NCBI GenBank assembly: GCA_015680685.1
Contig: MNCI01007655.1
Coordinates: forward strand, 121,481-185,480
Source: Gnetum montanum
Taxonomy: Eukaryota; Streptophyta; Gnetopsida; Gnetales; Gnetaceae
Reading direction: 5' to 3'
Length of the DNA stretch: 64,000 bases
The notes beneath the pieces were generated by a model, which was given only the letters and a program-made list of their open reading frames with translations, searched no databases and was not told the DNA's origin. This document shows, one piece after another, positions 1 to 12,600 of the stretch (positions are counted from its first letter, which is position 1; every line of letters begins with the position of its first letter). Made by a program: the position numbers and the translations under genes.

Positions 1-558
1 CCTCAAGAACAAGTGTTGGCCAAACAAACCCTCGTGACCAACGGTTGACCCAACAGACCCTCACAACCAAGTGTTGGCCCAATAGACCCTCATGAACAAG
101 TGTTGGCCAAATGGATCCTTGTGACGAATTGTAGGAAAAATGGACCCTCGTGACCAACAGTTGTCCTAATGAACCCTTAGGAGCAAGTGTTGGCCCAACG
201 GACCCTTGTGACCAAGTGTTAGCCAAACAGACCCTCGTGACGAAGGGTCGAGCCAACAGATCCTTGTGACCAAGGGTTGGCCATTCGGACCCTTGTAAGC
301 AAGCGTTGGCCAAATGGACCCCCGTGACTAAGTGTTGGCCCAACAGACCCTCGTGTCCAAGTGTTGGCCAAATGGACCATTGTGACCAATGGTTGGTCCA
401 ATGGACCCTCGTGACCAACTATTGGCCAAATGGACCCTTGTGATCAAGTGTTGGCCAAACAGACCCTTTTGATCAATTGTAGGAAAAACGGACCCTCATG
501 ACCAATAGTTGGCCCAACAGATCCTCATGACCAACAGTTGGCCCAACAGACCATTGTA
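1..558. repeat. Minisatellite, ~30-bp unit (GACCAAGTGTTGGCC type)
   Basis: A tandem array of roughly 30-bp units built around ACCAAGTGTTGGCCAAA and GACCCTCGTG. It is cut by the window edge, so its full length is unknown. Units differ at many positions (GTGTTGG, GGGTTGG, CAGTTGG), so the array is old. Short open frames run through it because the unit length is a multiple of three. I see no gene. Similar units recur at 715-808, before the second ~80-bp spacer copy. Confidence 0.9.
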
Positions 559-645
559 ACCAAATTTATAAGGGTGCAAGATGGTATGGTTGAAACTGGC
601 CCAATCAACATATATGGGGAGAGGTAGAGTTCTCCTTAGGAGCAT
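559..645 (+). repeat. Interspersed ~80-bp spacer, copy 1
   Basis: First of five copies of a non-tandem segment that starts ACCAAATTTATAAGGGTGC and contains CCAATCAACATATATGGGGAG. It separates the 30-bp array from the 15-bp satellite. The other copies are at 808-892, 5121-5190, 5695-5758 (inverted) and 6563-6640. Its conservation exceeds that of the flanking repeats. The CCAAT and TATATA strings resemble plant promoter elements, but no transcript or gene start can be shown. Confidence 0.8.
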
Positions 646-1311
646 CACATAATGCTCTCATGAGAGTGATCTCCATGGGAGCACCTCACATAGCTATGCT
701 AGCATGAGCACTCTCACGAGACCAAGTGTTAGCCAAATGGGCTCTCATAACCAAGCGTTGGCCAAATGGAGCCTCATGACCAAGTGTTGGCTGAATGGAC
801 CGTTGCGACCAAATTTATACTGGTGTAGGATGGTATGGCTAACACTAGCCCAATCAACATATATGGGGAGAGGTGGCATTCTCCTTGGGAGCACCACATG
901 ATGATCTGACGAGAGTGCTCTCCATGGAGCACCTTGCATAGCTGCGCTACCAAGAGTGCTCTCATGAGAGCACCTCATGTAGTGTTTGCAAGAGCACTCT
1001 CTCTGAGAGTGCCTTTTGTTGCACATGTGATGGTGCTCTCTCTATAAGTGTCCTCCTTGAGAGAGCCTTGCATTGTGCATTTGAGAGCATTCTCCATGAG
1101 AGAGCCCTCATTAAGAGCATTCTATTGGAGATAGCTCTTCTTGAGAGTGGCCTCCCTAAAAGCATTCTCCTTGAGAATGCCTTCCTTGAGAGTGTTCTCT
1201 GTGAGAGCGCCCTCCCTGAGCATGCTCAACGTGATTGCGCTCTTTTTGGGAGCACCCTCCATGAGAATGTTCTCCTAGAGAACATTCTCAGTGATAGCAT
1301 TCTCCCCTGTA
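645..1311. repeat. 15-bp satellite block 1, with a second spacer copy
   Basis: Units of the GAGAGCATTCTCCTT type, mixed near the start with 30-bp units (715-808) and a second ~80-bp spacer (808-892). The layout 559-720 is partly repeated at 808-960, which shows a composite repeat of spacer plus following satellite. The block ends abruptly at 1311 in unrelated sequence. Confidence 0.85.
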
Positions 1312-2410
1312 CTGTCTGAAATCGTCGGTCTCCGGTTGGAATGAAACAGAAACCAGGAGATCCCCAGACAAGCACAGAAGATCCTACCTTCGCTTGAGGA
1401 TGAGCTGAAATTAACGAAGGCATAGTACCTTGAGTGGTCCGCACGCAGATCAGAAAAGGATTTCCCTAAACGTACACCGATTTGCTATGCGCTGGGTTAT
1501 ACATAAACGGCGTAACTAATGTAAAACGGAGTGTAAACGTACAGGAACATAAAAAATGATCATACAATAATAAACAAAAAACTGTAACAAATCTTAGCAA
1601 AAGAAATGTGGCAATATTATTGCAGAATAGAAGTTACTATACACCGGTCTGAACGTAGTTGTGGGTCTGACACAAGGCAGACGAAGAGCCCCGGTGGGTG
1701 CGGAGGGATGAAGGTGTGCTGGTTTGACCTGCAAGCATAGCGTGAAGGTCGTATTCTCAGCATGCAAGGTTGAGGTCCAGCGTATAGGTTTTTTTGCTCT
1801 GGTTTCTCAGTGTCTTTGGTTTTCTTTCTTTTTGTCTCTTGTTTACTCTAAAATTGCCACCTAGTCTAGTGAAAAATTGGGATTTTTATACAAGTTTAGA
1901 TGTTAGACTCAGGTCTGAGAGGGGATGATTGGCTGTGGAGTGCTAGACTCTCAGGTCGAGTGACATGTGGTGCGTTGACCGAGTGCGAAAGAATGAAATT
2001 TTACAAGTGTACGGCATGTTGCACGCCAGCGTATACTGCTGTACGCCACTGTATACTATTGTACACCAGCATATACACACTGGGCATATGACCTCGGAGT
2101 AGAAACTTTATCAAAACAAAAGAAGTCATTCGGCCTTCAGATTTGAATTCAGATGTCACGAGAATGCTGCCTGTGGATGTTCAACATGGTTGGCCTTGAT
2201 TTGACACAATTTTGGAGAGCTTTGATTGGTATACATTGTGCATGCTGGGCATATACACCGGACGTACACATTGTATATGCTGTGCGTACACATTGATTCA
2301 TCTTTCTAGAGCCCATGATGACACCTGATAATTGCTCTGTTCCTGTGAGTTGATGCTTTGTACAAGATCTTGCTCTGAAGTGCAGTTTCCATGCCATCTT
2401 TGGGATTGCA
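1312..2410. other. Non-satellite island inside the tandem region
   Basis: About 1.1 kb with no 15-bp repeat. I find no convincing gene. There are scattered GTATAC/GTACAC-rich stretches at 2007-2092 and 2225-2295 that match the 13-bp minisatellite just downstream. The remainder (1312-1990) is mixed-composition sequence with no recognised domain; it may be an old transposon fragment. Confidence 0.5.
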
Positions 2411-2466
2411 TGTTGGGCATACACGTCAGTCATACATGCCGAGTGTATATGTGAGGCGCATACGTT

Positions 2467-2596
2467 GGGCGTGTACGCTGGGCGTATATGCTGGGAATGT
2501 ATGTTGGGCGTATACGCTGGGAATGTATGCTGGGAGTATACGCTGGGCATATATGCTGGGAATGTACGCTAGGCGTATACACTGGGAATGTATACT
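2467..2596. repeat. 13-bp minisatellite (GGGCGTATACGCT)
   Basis: Ten consecutive 13-bp units of the form GGG(C/A)(G/A)T(A/G)TA(C/T)GCT. Each carries a GTATAC-like palindromic core. Less regular units extend to the left (about 2411-2466). Because 13 is not a multiple of three, a long frame here would not be expected from the period; the open stretch at 2391-2609 reflects the lack of stop triplets in the unit. Confidence 0.85.
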
Positions 2597-2804
2597 TAAT
2601 GAGAACTAAGTATCTTGAGCTTCGAAGTTGCCATATTTGATACCAGATGTCCCCGTAGTCGTCTGCGGGTCCCAGGGAACTACTTCTTGTTGAGTTCGAC
2701 TCTGTTTGAAGCTGTCTGTGGGACCCTCAAGCTTTAGTCATGCTGGGGTGTGTCATGACCTAGCTCGATTCTTGTTGGAGAGGTACTAAGCTTAGAATTT
2801 TGTG
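2597..2804. other. Unique segment between repeat blocks
   Basis: About 200 bp of non-repetitive sequence between the 13-bp minisatellite and the main satellite. It contains GTCCCAGGGAACTACTTC and a CTTGTTGGAGAGGTACTAAG string. I see no ORF, RNA gene or repeat in it. Confidence 0.4.
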
Positions 2805-5115
2805 TTGTTTCATCCCCGAGAGCACCTTACACTACGCATGTGAGAGCATACTTCTTGAGAGCACACTCCCTAAGAGCATCTTGTGCTACACATGTGACAG
2901 TGTTCTCCTCAAGAGTGCCCTCATTAAGATTGTTCTCTTAAAGAGTGCCCTACTTGAGAATGCCCTCCTTGAGAGCATCCTACTTAAGAGTGCCCTCCTT
3001 GAGAGCATTCTCCTTGAGAGCACCCTCCATTAGAGCGGGCTTCCGAAGAGCGTTCTCCTTAAGAGAGCCCTCCCCAAGAGCACCTTCCAGTACACGCGTG
3101 AGAGTGTTCTCCTTGAGAGCACCATCATTAAGAGCATCATCTCATAGGATGCCCTTCTAGAGAGTGTTATCCCTAAGAGTGGCCTCCTTCAAAGCATTCT
3201 CCCTGAGAGTGCCTTGCACTACGCACATGAGAGTGTTCTCCTCGAGATCACCCTTGTTGAGAGCATTTTCTTGGAGAGCACCCTTCCTAAAAGTGCCATC
3301 CCTAATAACACCCTCCATGAGAAAGGTATCCCTGAGGATGCCCTCCTTGAGAGTGTCCTCCTTAAGAGCATTCTCATGAGAGCATTCTCCTTGAGAGTGC
3401 CCTCCATTAGAGTGGCCTTCCAAAGAGTGTTCTTCCTGAGAGCACCTTGCACCACACACATGGGAGTGTTTTAATCAAGAGTGCCCTCATTGAGAGCACC
3501 CTTCTAGAGAGTGCTCTCCCTAAAAGTGGCCTCCCTCAAAGTGTTCTCCCTAAGAGTTCCTTGTGCTACACATGTGAGAGTGTTCTCCTCAAGAAGTGCC
3601 CTCCTTGAGAGCACCCTCCCCGAGAGCATTGTCCCGGAGAGCATCCTTCATTAGAGTAGCCTTCCTAAGAGCACCCTCTGTGAGAGAGTTCTCCCTGAGT
3701 GCACCTTGCGCTAGGCACGTGAGAGTGTTCTCCTCAAGAGAATCCTCATTGAGAGCGTTCTCTTAGAGAGAACCCTCCATGAGAGTGCCCTCCCTAAGAA
3801 CGGCCTCACTAAGGATGCCATCTCAGAGAGCATCCTTCTTAAGACCACCCTCCCCAATAGCATTCTGCATGATAGTACCCTCCATTAGAGTAGCCTCCCT
3901 AAGAGCACCTTGTGCTATGCTCATGAGAGTGTTCTCCTCAAGAGCACCCTCATTGAGAGCAGCTAGTCAGAGGGTGCCCTCCTAGAGAGTGCTCTCCTTG
4001 AGAGTAGCCTCCCTTAGAGCATTCTCCTTGAGAGTGCCTTGGCTACACACATGAGAGTGTTCTCCTTGAGAGCACCCTCATTGAGAGAATCCTCTCAAAA
4101 AGCACCCTTCCTAAGATTGCCCTCCCTGAGAATGCCCTTCTTGAGAGTGTCCTCCATAAGAGTGTTCTCTATGAGAGCATTCTCCTTGAGATCACCCTTC
4201 ATTAGAGCAGCTTTCTAGAGAGCGTTCTCCTTGAGATGGTCCTCCCTAAGAGTTCCTTGCACTACACACATGAGAGTGTTCTTGTTGAGAGCACCCTCTT
4301 GAAGGGTGCCCTCCCAGAGTGCACTCTCCCTGAGAATGGCCTTCCTTAGAGCATTCTTCTTGAGAGTGCCTTACGCTATGCATGTGAGAGTGTTCTTCTC
4401 AAAAGTGCCCTCATTGAGAGCACCCTCCCTAAGAGGATTTTCTTGGAGAGCGCTGTTGGTTAGAGTAGCCTCCCTAAGAGCACCCTCCATGGGAGTGTTC
4501 TCCCTGAGTGCACCTTGTGCTACACATGTGAGATTTTTCTCCTTAAGAGTACCCTTGTTGAGAGTGTTCTCTCGAAGAGTGCCCTCGCTGAGAACAACCT
4601 CGCTAAGGATGCCCTCTCTGAGAGTGTCCTCCTTAGGATGACCCTCCCTGAGACTGTTCTCCATGAGAGTTCCCTCTATTAGAACAGTCTCCCTAGGAGC
4701 GTTCTCCTTGAGATCACCCTCCCTGAGAGCGGCTTACGCTACACTCATAAGAGTGTTCTTCTTGACAATTACCTCATTGAGAACATTCTCTTGAAGAGCA
4801 CCCTCCGTTAGAGTGATGCTCTTGAGAGCATTCTCGCTTAGTGCATCCTCCCTAAGAGTGCCTTGCACTATGCATGTGAGAATATTCTTCTCGAGAGTGC
4901 ACTCAATGAGAGCATTCTCATGTAGAGTGCCCTCCTTGAGAACACCCTTTGTTAGAGCATTCTCACTGAGAGTGCCCCCCTTGAGAGTGTTCTCACTAAG
5001 AGCACCCTCTGCGAGAGCGTTCTACCTTAAGGGGCTCTCTTTGAGAGCATTTTTCATAAGGACACCCTTACTTTGTGCTCTCTCTCTAAGAGCACTCTTT
5101 TTGAGAATGTAGTCT
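2805..5115. repeat. 15-bp satellite block 2
   Basis: Tandem 15-bp units with consensus close to GAGAGYRYYCTCCYT. Two flavours alternate: GAGAGCATTCTCCTT and GAGAGTGCCCTCCTT. Each unit has internal dyad symmetry (GAGA...TCTC). Variant units containing CTTGCACTACGCACATGAGAG recur every 115-250 bp. The 15-bp period encodes five residues, so open frames exist on both strands (LRAPS-like, ESILL-like and KEGTL-like), but they are short, broken and overlap in several frames at once. Confidence 0.95.
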
Positions 5116-5120
5116 TCGTG

Positions 5121-5190
5121 ACCAAATTTATAAGGGTGCACGATGGTATGTCTAAGCTTGGCACAATCAACATATATAGGGGAAGGTAGG
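5121..5190 (+). repeat. Interspersed ~80-bp spacer, copy 3
   Basis: Matches copy 1: ACCAAATTTATAAGGGTGC, then GGTATG, then CAATCAACATATATAGGGG. It marks the change from the 15-bp satellite to the ~50-bp repeat block. Confidence 0.8.
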
Positions 5191-5199
5191 TCGACTCCC

Positions 5200-5400
5200 C
5201 CAGGATGCACTTTCAGGAGAAGCGGAGTCCATCTTAGGCCATCATGGATGCACTTTTGGGTGATGTCGAGTGTCATTTTGGCCTTAACAGATGCACTTTC
5301 AGGTGATGCTGAGTGCGTCCAAGGCTATCATGAGCACACATTCGGGTGTATGATTATGAGTGCATCCGTGGCCTTCACGGGTATACCTTAGGAAAGTCAC
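5200..5400. repeat. ~50-bp tandem block (GATGCACTTTCAGG)
   Basis: Three to four diverged units that contain GGATGCACTTT(C/T)(A/G)GG, a GATG..GAGTG core and a GGCCATCA-like end. They lie directly after the third spacer copy. I did not see the unit elsewhere in the window. No gene is evident. Confidence 0.65.
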
Positions 5401-5439
5401 TCTAACAAAGAAAATGTTTTAAGAGGATTTCCACCCTAA

Positions 5440-5800
5440 GAGTGCCCTCAAGGATACTGCTCCTAGGGAGGGCTCCCTCAAGGGAAGTGCCCTCAATGAG
5501 GGTGCTCTCATGAAGAGCTCTCTCAGATGCCCAACACAACTCGCTCTTAGGGAGGATGCTCCCAGGGAGAGCGCTCTTGCAAGTGCTGCATGAGGCACTC
5601 TCTACAGAGTGCTCTTGCCAACAAATCTATGCAAGGTGCTCCTATGGAGAGCACTCTCACAAGATCATCGTGCAGTGCTCCCAAGGAGAATGCTACCTCT
5701 TCCCATATATGTTGATTGGGCCAGTTTTAGCCATACCATCTTGCACCCTTATGGTCATGAAGATCAGTTCAACCAACACTTGGTCAAGAGCATCTCCTTA
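5440..5800 (-). repeat. Inverted block: satellite plus spacer copy 4
   Basis: This stretch is the reverse complement of the 560-1010 arrangement. Read on the minus strand it gives the ~80-bp spacer (5695-5758), then AGGTAGCATTCTCC, GAGAGTGCTCTCC and GCACCTTGCATAG in the same order as 870-990. Both sides have the usual orientation, so this is a local inversion or an inverted duplication inside the array. Confidence 0.8.
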
Positions 5801-6560
5801 GGAATGTTCTCAATGAGAGCATTCTCCTTAAGAGTGCCTTCCCCAAGAGCACCTTGTACTATGCATGTGAGATTGTTCTCCTTGAGAGTGCCCTCGTTGA
5901 GAGCTCCCTTTTGAAGGACACCCTCCTAAAGAGTGCTCTTCCTTAGAGCAAATTCCCTCATAGTGTTCTCCCTAAGAGCACCTTGCGTTGCACATGTGAG
6001 AGTGTTCTCCTCAAGAGCATCCTTGTTTAGAGCATTCTCTTGGAGAGCACCCTCCATTAGAATGCCCTCCTTGAGATCAGTCGCACTAGGGGTGCCCTCC
6101 CCAAGAGCATTCTCCTTGAGAGCACCCTCTATTAGAGTGGGCCAAGAGCGTTCTCTCTAGAGTTCCCTTGTTAAGACTGTTCTATCGAAGAGTGCCTTCC
6201 TTGAGAGCATCCTTGCTGAGAGTGTTCTCCTTGAGAGCAACCTCTATTAGAGTGCCCTCCATGAGAGCACCTTGTGACCTCGTGTGAGTGTTCTCATCAA
6301 GAGCATTCTTGTTGAGAGCATTCAATTGGAGATCACCCTTCCTAAGAGTGCCCTCCTTGAGAACACCCTTCTTGAGAGTGGCCTCCCTAAGGACATCATC
6401 CTCGAGAGCATCCTCCTTAAGAGCATTCTTCATGAGAGTGCCCTCCATTAGAGTGGCCTTTTAGAGAGTGTTCTCCTTGAGAGTGCCCTCCCTAAGAGCA
6501 CCTTTTGCTATGCACATGAGAGTGCTCTCCTTGAGAGAACTCTCCTTAAGCTATTCCTTC
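5800..6560. repeat. 15-bp satellite block 3
   Basis: The same 15-bp satellite as block 2, between the inverted block and the fifth spacer copy (6563-6640). CTTGCACTA/ATGCACATGAG marker units are present near 5855, 5973, 6265 and 6505. Confidence 0.9.
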
Positions 6561-6562
6561 GT

Positions 6563-6640
6563 GACCAAATTTATAAGGGTGTAGGCCAGTATGGCTAAAA
6601 TTGGCCCAATCAACATATATAGGGGGAGGTAGAGTTGACA
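6563..6640 (+). repeat. Interspersed ~80-bp spacer, copy 5
   Basis: ACCAAATTTATAAGGGTG, then GGCCCAATCAACATATATAG, in the forward orientation, followed by GGGGAGGTAGAGTTGAC. It is the last copy seen; the 8 kb of satellite to its right has none. Confidence 0.8.
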
Positions 6641-6649
6641 ACTAGTCAT

Positions 6650-9600
6650 AGTGATAGAGTAATATGTGGATCTCTCTAAGGACATCCTCATCAAGATCGT
6701 CCTTCTCAAGAACATTCTCCATTTGAGTGCCCTCCCTAAGACTGCCCTCCATGAGAGTGTTCTCCTTGAGAGCTTCCTCTATTAGAATGGCATCTTAAAG
6801 AGCATTCTCCTTGAGAGCACCTTCCTCGAGAGTGCCTAGCACTACTTATGGGAGAGTGTTCTCATTGAGAGAACCATCGTTGAGAGCTCCCTCTCAGAGG
6901 GCATCCTCCCGAAGAGCGCTCTCCCTCAAAGCGACCTCCCTCAAAGCATTATCCCTAAGAGTGCTTTGCATTACACATGTGAGAGTGTTCTCCTTAAGAG
7001 TACCCTTGTTAAGATTGGTCTCTTGTAGAGCTTCCTCCATTAGAATGTCCTCCTTGAGATCGGTCTTACTAGGGATGCCCTCCTTAAGAGTGTCCTCTTT
7101 AAGAGTGTTATATGTGAGATCACCCTACTCGAGAGCATTCTCCTTGAAAGTGCCCTCTGTTAGAGTGGCCTTCCAAAGAGCATTATCTTTGAGAGGGCCC
7201 TCATCAAGATCATTCTCCCTGGAGTGCCCTCATTGAGACCATTTTGTTGGAGAGTGCCTTCCTTGAGAGTGCCCTCCCTGAGAGCAACCTCCATTAGAGT
7301 GGCCTCTGTGACAACGTTCTTCTTGAGATCGTCCTCCATGAGAGTGTTGTCAATTAGAGCATCTTGCGTTAAGCATGTGAGAGTGTTTACCTTGAGAGTG
7401 CCCTCATTGAGAGCATTCTTTTAGAGTGCCCTCCCTAAGAATGCCCTCCCTGAGCATGGTCTCCCTAAGGATTCCCTCCTCGAGAGTGTCCTCCTTAAGA
7501 ATGTTCTTTATGAGATTGCCCTTCCTGAGAGTGTTCTCTTTGAGAGCTTCCTCCATTAGAGCAACATCTCAGAGAGTGTTGTCCTTAAGAGCACCTTCCC
7601 CAAGAGCACCTTATGCTATGCACATGAGAGTGTTCTCATTGAGAGCTCCCTCTTGGAGGGTGCCCTCCTGAAGAGTGCTCTCCCTTAGAGCAACCTTCCT
7701 TAGAGTGTTCTCCTTGAGAGCACCTTGCGTTGCACAAGTGAGAGTGTTCTCCTTGAGATCTCCCTTGTTGAGAGTGTTCTCTTAGAGAGCGTCCTCCATT
7801 AGAATGCCTTCCTTGAGATCAGTCTCCTTGGGGATGCCCTCCTTGATAGTGTTCTCCTTAAGAGTGCCCTCCTTTAGAGTGGCCTTCCAAAGAGCATTCT
7901 CATTAAAGTGGCCTTTCGAAGAGCGTTCTTCTTGAGATCACCTTCTCAAAGAGCATGTTACGCTGTGGACATAAGAGTGTTCTCCTTGAGAGATCCTTCT
8001 CTGAGAGTGCCTTATGCTACAGATGGATGTGAAAGTGGTCTTTGTTAGAGTGGCCTCTATGAGAGCGTTCTCCTTGAGAGCATCCTCGTTGAGAGTGTTC
8101 TATCAAAGAGCACCCTTCTTAAGAGTGCCCTCCTTGAGAACGTCATCCTTGTGAGTGATCTCCTTGAGGATGCCCCCCTGAAGAGCATCTTCCTTAAGAG
8201 CGTTCTCTGGTGGAGTGCCCTCTCCGAGAGTGCCCTCCCTGAGAGAATTCATCTTAAGAGCCTCCTTCATTAGAGTGGCCTTTCCAAGATTGTTCTCCTT
8301 GATAGCACCTTCCCCAAGAGTGCCTCGCACTATGCACATGAGAGTGCTCTCCTTGAAAGCACCCTTGTTGAGAGCTCCCTCTCAAAGGGTGTCCTCACGG
8401 AGAGCACTCTCCCATAGAGCAACCTTCCTCAAAGCATTCTCCCTGAGAGCACCTTGCATTACACATGTGAGAGTGTTCTTCTTGAGAGCACCCTTGTTGA
8501 AAGCATTCTCTTGGAGAGTTCCCTCCATTAGAACACCCTCCTTGAGAGCGGTCTCCATGGGGATGCCCTCCTTGAGAGTGTTCTCCATGAGATCACCCTC
8601 CACAAGAGCATTCTTCTTAAGAGTGCCCTATGTTAGAGTGCCTTTCCAAAGATCATTCTCTTTGAGAGCGCTCTCACCAAGAGTGTTATCTTTGAGAGTG
8701 CCCTTGTTGAGATCGTTCTATCAAAGAGTGCCCTCGTTTAGAGAACCCTTCCTAAGAGCGTTCTCTCTGAGAGCAACCTCTGCTAGAGCATTATCCTTGA
8801 GAGTTTCCTTCATGAGAAATTTGTCCATGAGAGCACCTTGTGTTATGCATGTGAGAGTGTTCAACTTGAGAGCTCCCTTGTTGAGAACATTCTTTTGAAG
8901 AGTGCCCTTCCTAAGAGTGTCGTCCATAAGAACACCCTCCCTAAGAGCTATCTCCCTGAGGATGCCAACATGGATAGCATCCTTCTTAAGAGCATTCTTT
9001 ATGAGAGTGCCCTTCCTAAGAGCATTCTTCTTTATAGCTTTCTACATTAGATCTTCCTCTATGAGAGCATTCTCCTTAAGAGCACCCTCCATGAGACCAC
9101 CTTATGCCCTCATGTGAGTGTTCTCCTGAAGAGTGTCCTCAATGAGAGCATTCTATCAAAGAGCACCATTACTAAGATTTCCCTCTCTAAGAGTGATCTC
9201 CCTAAGGATTCCCTCATCAACAGCATCCTCCTTAAGATCATTCTCTATGAGAACACCCTTCTTGAGAGCACCCTCCCTGAGAGCATTCTCCTTGAGAGCC
9301 TCCTCCATTAGAGTGGCCTTTCGAAGATTGTTCTCCTTGAGAGTGCCTTACACTATGCACGTGAGAGTGTTCTTCTCAAGAGTGCCCTCATTGAGAGAAC
9401 CCTCCATTAAAATTCCCTCCTTGAGAGTGGTCTCCCTAGGGATGCCCTCCTTGAGAGTGTTCTCCATGGGATGGCTCTCCATGAGAGCATTCTTTTTAAG
9501 AGTGCCCTCCATTAGAGTAGCCTTCCAAAGAGCATTCTCCTTGAGATTTCCCTCTCTGAGAGCATTCTCCTTGGAGCATCCTCATTGAGAGTATTTTGTC

Positions 9601-12600
9601 GAGGAGTGCCCTCCTTCAGAGCACCCTCCTCAAGAGCATTCTTCTTGAGATCATCCTCCATTAGAGTGGCCTTCACAAGAGTGTTTTCCTTGAGAGTAGC
9701 CTCTATGAGAGCATTATCCATGAGAGCACCTTGCATTATGCATGTGAGAGTGTTCACCTTGAGAGCACCCTCATTGAGAGTGTTCTTTTAGAGAGTGCCC
9801 TTCCTAAGAGTGTCCTCCCTGAGAACACCCTCCTTGAGAGTGGTCTCCCTGAGGACACCCTCCTTGAGAGCGTCCTCCTTAAGAATGTTCTCCATGAGAT
9901 CACCCTCCTTGAGAGCATTCTCTTAAGAGCTTTCTCTATTAGAACATCCTCCTTAAGAGTGCCTTCCTCGATAGCACCTTGTGCTATGCACATGAGAGTG
10001 TTCTCCTTGAGAGTTTCCTCATTGAGAGCTCCCTCTTGGAGGGTGCCCTCCCAGAGAGTGCTCTTCCTCATAGTGACCTCCCTCAAAGCATTCTCCCTAA
10101 GAGCACTTTGTGCTACACATGTAAGAATGTTATACTCAAGAGCATCCTTGTTGAGATTTTCCTCTTGGAGAGCTACCTCCATTAGAATGCCCTCCTTGAG
10201 AGCGTCCTCCTTAAGAGCATTCTACGTGTGAGTGCCCTTCCTAAGAGCATTCTCCTTGATATTGCCCTCCATTAGAGTGGACTTCTGAAGAGTGTTCTCT
10301 TTGAGAGGGCCCTCATTTGGAGCATTCTCCTTAGAGCACCCTTGTTGAGAGCATTTTATCGAAGAGTGCCCTCATTGAGAGCACCGTCACGAAGAGTGTT
10401 CTCCCTAAGAGCGGCCTCCATTAGATTTACCTTCTTGAGAGCACCCTCAATGTGAGCATTGTCCATGAGAGCACCTTGTGTTACGCATGTGAAAGTGTTC
10501 ACCTCGAGAGTGCCCTCATTGAGAGCATTCTTTCTAAGACCACCCTTCCTAAGAGTGCCCTTCTTGAGAACACCCTCACTAAGAGCAGTCTCCCTAAGGA
10601 CACCCTTCTTGAGAGTGTCCTCCTTAAGAATGTTCTCTATGATAGCACCCTCCATTAGAGTAGCCTTTCAAAGAGCATTATCCTTGAGAACTCCTTCCCC
10701 AAGAGTGCCTTATGCTATGCACATAAGAGTGTTCTCCTTGAGAGCACCCTCATTGAGAGCTCTCTCTCAGAAGGCATCCTCCTAGAGAGCGGTCTTCCTT
10801 AGAGGTACCTCCCTTAGAGTGTTCTCCTTGAGAGCACCTTGCATTACAGATATGAGAGTGTTCTCCTCGAGAGCACCCTTGTTGAGAGTGTTCTCTTGGA
10901 AATTTTCCTCTATTATAATGCCCTCCTTGAGATCGGTCTTACTAGGGATGCCCTCTCTGAGAGCATTCTCCTTCAGAGTACCCTTCGTTAGAGTGACCAT
11001 TCAAGGAGCCTTCTCTTTGAGAGGGCCCTTGCTAGGAGTATTCTCCTTGGAGCATTCTCATTGAGATCATTCTATCGAAGAGAGCCCTTCTTTAGAGCAC
11101 CCTTCCCAAGAGTGTTCTCCCTAAGAGAGACCTTTACAAAAGTAATCTCCTTGAGACCTTCCTCCATGAGAGAGTTATCCTTGAGAGTAGCTTGTGTTAT
11201 GCACATGAGAGTGTTCACCTCAAGAGTGCCATCATTGAGAGCATTCTATCGGAGAGTGCCCTTCCTAAGAGTGCCTTCCCTGAGAACACCCTCCTTGAGA
11301 GTGGTTTTCCTAAGGATGCCCTTCTTGATAGTGCCCTCCTTAAGAGCATTCTTAGTGAGAGTGCCCTCCATTAGAGCGGCCTTTTAGAGAGCATTATCCT
11401 TGAGAGCACCTTCCCCAAGAGCATCTTGTGCTACGCAGGTGAGAGTGTTCTCCTTGAGAGCCCTCATTGAGGGCTTCCTCTTGAAGGACGCCCTTCTAGA
11501 GAGCACTCTTCCTCAGAATTACCTTCCTCAGAGCATTCTCCCTAAGAGCACCTTATGTTATAGATGTAAGAATGTTCTCCTTGAGAACACCCTTGTTGAT
11601 AGTGTTCCCTTGAAGAGTGCCCTCCATTAGAATGCCCTCCTTAATATCAATATAACTGGAGATGTCATCCTCGAGACTATTCTGCTTGAGAGCACCCTTC
11701 CAAAGAGCATTCTGTTTGAGAGGGCCCTCCCCAAGAGTGTTCTCCCTCAAGCATCCTTGTTGAGATCATTCTATCAAAGAGTGCCCTCCTTTAGAGTACC
11801 CTTCCCAAGAGCATTCTCCCTACGATAAGCCTCCATTAGAGAGGCCTCTATGAGATTGTTCTCCTTGAGAGTGGCCTCCATGAGAGTGTTGTTCATGAGA
11901 GCACCTTGTGTTATGCACATGGAAGTATTCACCTTAAGAGCACCCTCATTGAGAACATTCTTTTGGAGAGTGCTCTTCCTAAGAGTGCCCTCCTTGAGAA
12001 CACCCTCCCTAAGAGTTGTCTCCTTGAGGATGTCATCCTTGATAGTGCCCTCCTTAAGAGCATTCTCTATTAGAGTGCCCTCATTGAGAGCATTCTCCCT
12101 AAGAGCTTTCTACATTAGATATACCTCCAAGCTAGTGTTCTCCTTAAGAGCACCCTCCATGAGAGCACCTTGTGCCCTTGTGTAAGTGTTCTCGTTGAGA
12201 GTGTTCTATCGGAGAGAACCCTTCCTAAGAGTGCCCTCCTTGAGAAAGCCCTTCCTAAGAGTGATCTCCCTAAGGAAACCCTCCTTGAGAGCATCCTCCT
12301 TAAGAGTGTTCTTCATGAGATCACCTTCTCTGAGAGCGCCTTCCTTGAGAGTGTTCTCCTTGAGAGCCTCCTCCATCAGAGTAGCCTTTTGAATATTGTT
12401 CTCCTTGAGAGCACCTTCCTTGAGAGTGCCTTACTCTATTCATTTGAGAGTGTTCTCCTTGAGAATGCCCTTGTTGAGAGCTCCCTCTCGAAGGATGCCC
12501 TCATAGAGAGTGCTCTTCCTTAGAGTGACCTCCCTCAGAGCATTCTCCCTGAGAGCACCTTATGTTACACATGTGAGAGTGTTCTTCTTGAGGGTGCCCT

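Noticed and set aside
1-560. CRISPR-like array of regular repeats
   Set aside because: The units are contiguous and diverged, with no unique spacers, and this is plant nuclear DNA.
5600-5914. 101-codon frame crossing the inverted spacer into satellite
   Set aside because: It joins unrelated repeat types and has no domain.
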